Assembly: GCA_947573465.1 (NCBI GenBank)
Contig: CANPET010000127.1
Location: 1-5,712, forward strand
Length of the DNA stretch: 5,712 nt
Reading direction: 5' to 3'
Source of the DNA: an uncultured Eubacterium sp.
Lineage (GTDB): Bacteria; Bacillota; Clostridia; Lachnospirales; Lachnospiraceae
Under the pieces are notes generated by a model that was not told the DNA's origin, did not search any database, and saw only the letters and a program-made list of their open reading frames with translations. A program made the translations under genes and the position numbers. Position 1 is the stretch's first letter, and each line of letters starts with the position of its first letter. Below, one piece after another: positions 5,373 to 5,712 of the stretch.

Positions 5373-5712
5373 TATTTTGGTCATATCAAAGGTAAGGAAT
5401 AAAATACTAGGATTTCAGTTTAAAGATGATATCTTATGCAGAATTCATGATTTTGAATCAGAAACGTTGGTAGGAAATATCTATTGTGGCTATGTAAAAG
5501 ATGTCGTAAAAAATATTAATGCTGCTTTTGTAGAGTTCGACAAGGATAAGAAAGGTTTTCTGTCGTTATCGAATATTCCGTTTTCCATAAAACAGGGTGA
5601 TAAGATACTGGTACAGGTTTCCAGTGACAAAGTAAAAACAAAAGATTATCTTCTCACATGGAAATTAAATTTAGCATCAGAACAGATAGTTTTAACTGTG
5701 GGAGATACAGGA
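5365..5712 (+). CDS. Ribonuclease E/G family protein, 3'-partial
   Basis: This is the N-terminal 116 codons of an RNase E/G endoribonuclease, which cuts single-stranded RNA during rRNA maturation and mRNA decay; the right edge truncates it. The frame stays open to the last base. The protein begins (M)SNILVISKVRNKILGF, followed by the S1 RNA-binding domain from about residue 35: LVGNIYCGYVKDVVKNINAAFVE (35-57), KKGFLSL (62-68), GDKILVQVSSD and KTKDYLLTWKLNLASEQIVLTV. This closely follows the RNase E/G pattern GNIYxGxVxxVxxxxxAAFV...GFL...QVxxDxxxTK. The catalytic DNase I-like and zinc-link regions would lie beyond the window. The TTG start is chosen for its ribosome binding site and N-terminal similarity to the family. 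An ATG at 5347 in the same frame would add MKLEET without a good site. No other ATG occurs in this frame within the window. The gene follows DUF2344 with an 8-base overlap, an arrangement common in Clostridia. RNase G rather than E is likely, but the length is unknown. Confidence 0.9.
   Translation, partial: MSNILVISKVRNKILGFQFKDDILCRIHDFESETLVGNIYCGYVKDVVKNINAAFVEFDKDKKGFLSLSNIPFSIKQGDKILVQVSSDKVKTKDYLLTWKLNLASEQIVLTVGDTG

Overview
The window looks like chromosomal DNA of a low-GC anaerobic Firmicute, most likely a member of the Clostridia near Lachnospiraceae. The evidence is the AT-rich sequence, frequent AGA and ATA codons, strong GGAGG-type ribosome binding sites, and the gene order radical SAM (TIGR03960 type) - radical-SAM-associated DUF2344 protein (TIGR03936 type) - ribonuclease E/G, which is typical of that group. 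The assignment comes from remembered gene order and protein style, not from a database search.

Region 1 (1-1294, + strand) is the end of an ABC exporter operon. It holds the 3' part of an ABC-2-type permease, entering from the left edge, followed by its ATPase. Region 2 (1295-1364) is a short convergent intergenic stretch dominated by a near-perfect hairpin that can terminate transcription from both sides. Region 3 (1365-2036, - strand) is a stand-alone PHP-domain metallohydrolase. Region 4 (2037-2207) is an AT-rich divergent intergenic region with candidate promoters in both directions. Region 5 (2208-5712, + strand) is a tightly packed four-gene operon: a HAD-family phosphatase, a large cobalamin-binding-like radical SAM protein, the DUF2344 partner protein, and the N-terminal part of ribonuclease E/G, which runs off the right edge.

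The most notable part is region 5. The radical SAM/DUF2344 pair is a conserved but, to my knowledge, functionally uncharacterised system linked to an RNA-processing enzyme. The radical SAM protein has a second CX3CX2C triad at its C-terminus and a DxYxxG sequence where a cobalamin domain would have DxHxxG. The next two genes most probably start at TTG codons. Each has its strong Shine-Dalgarno sequence inside the glycine codons at the end of the gene before it, which suggests tight translational coupling. These two starts were chosen from ribosome binding sites and family N-termini; an annotation that relies on ATG/GTG starts would place them differently.

No tRNA, rRNA, CRISPR array, insertion sequence, riboswitch or broken gene was seen.
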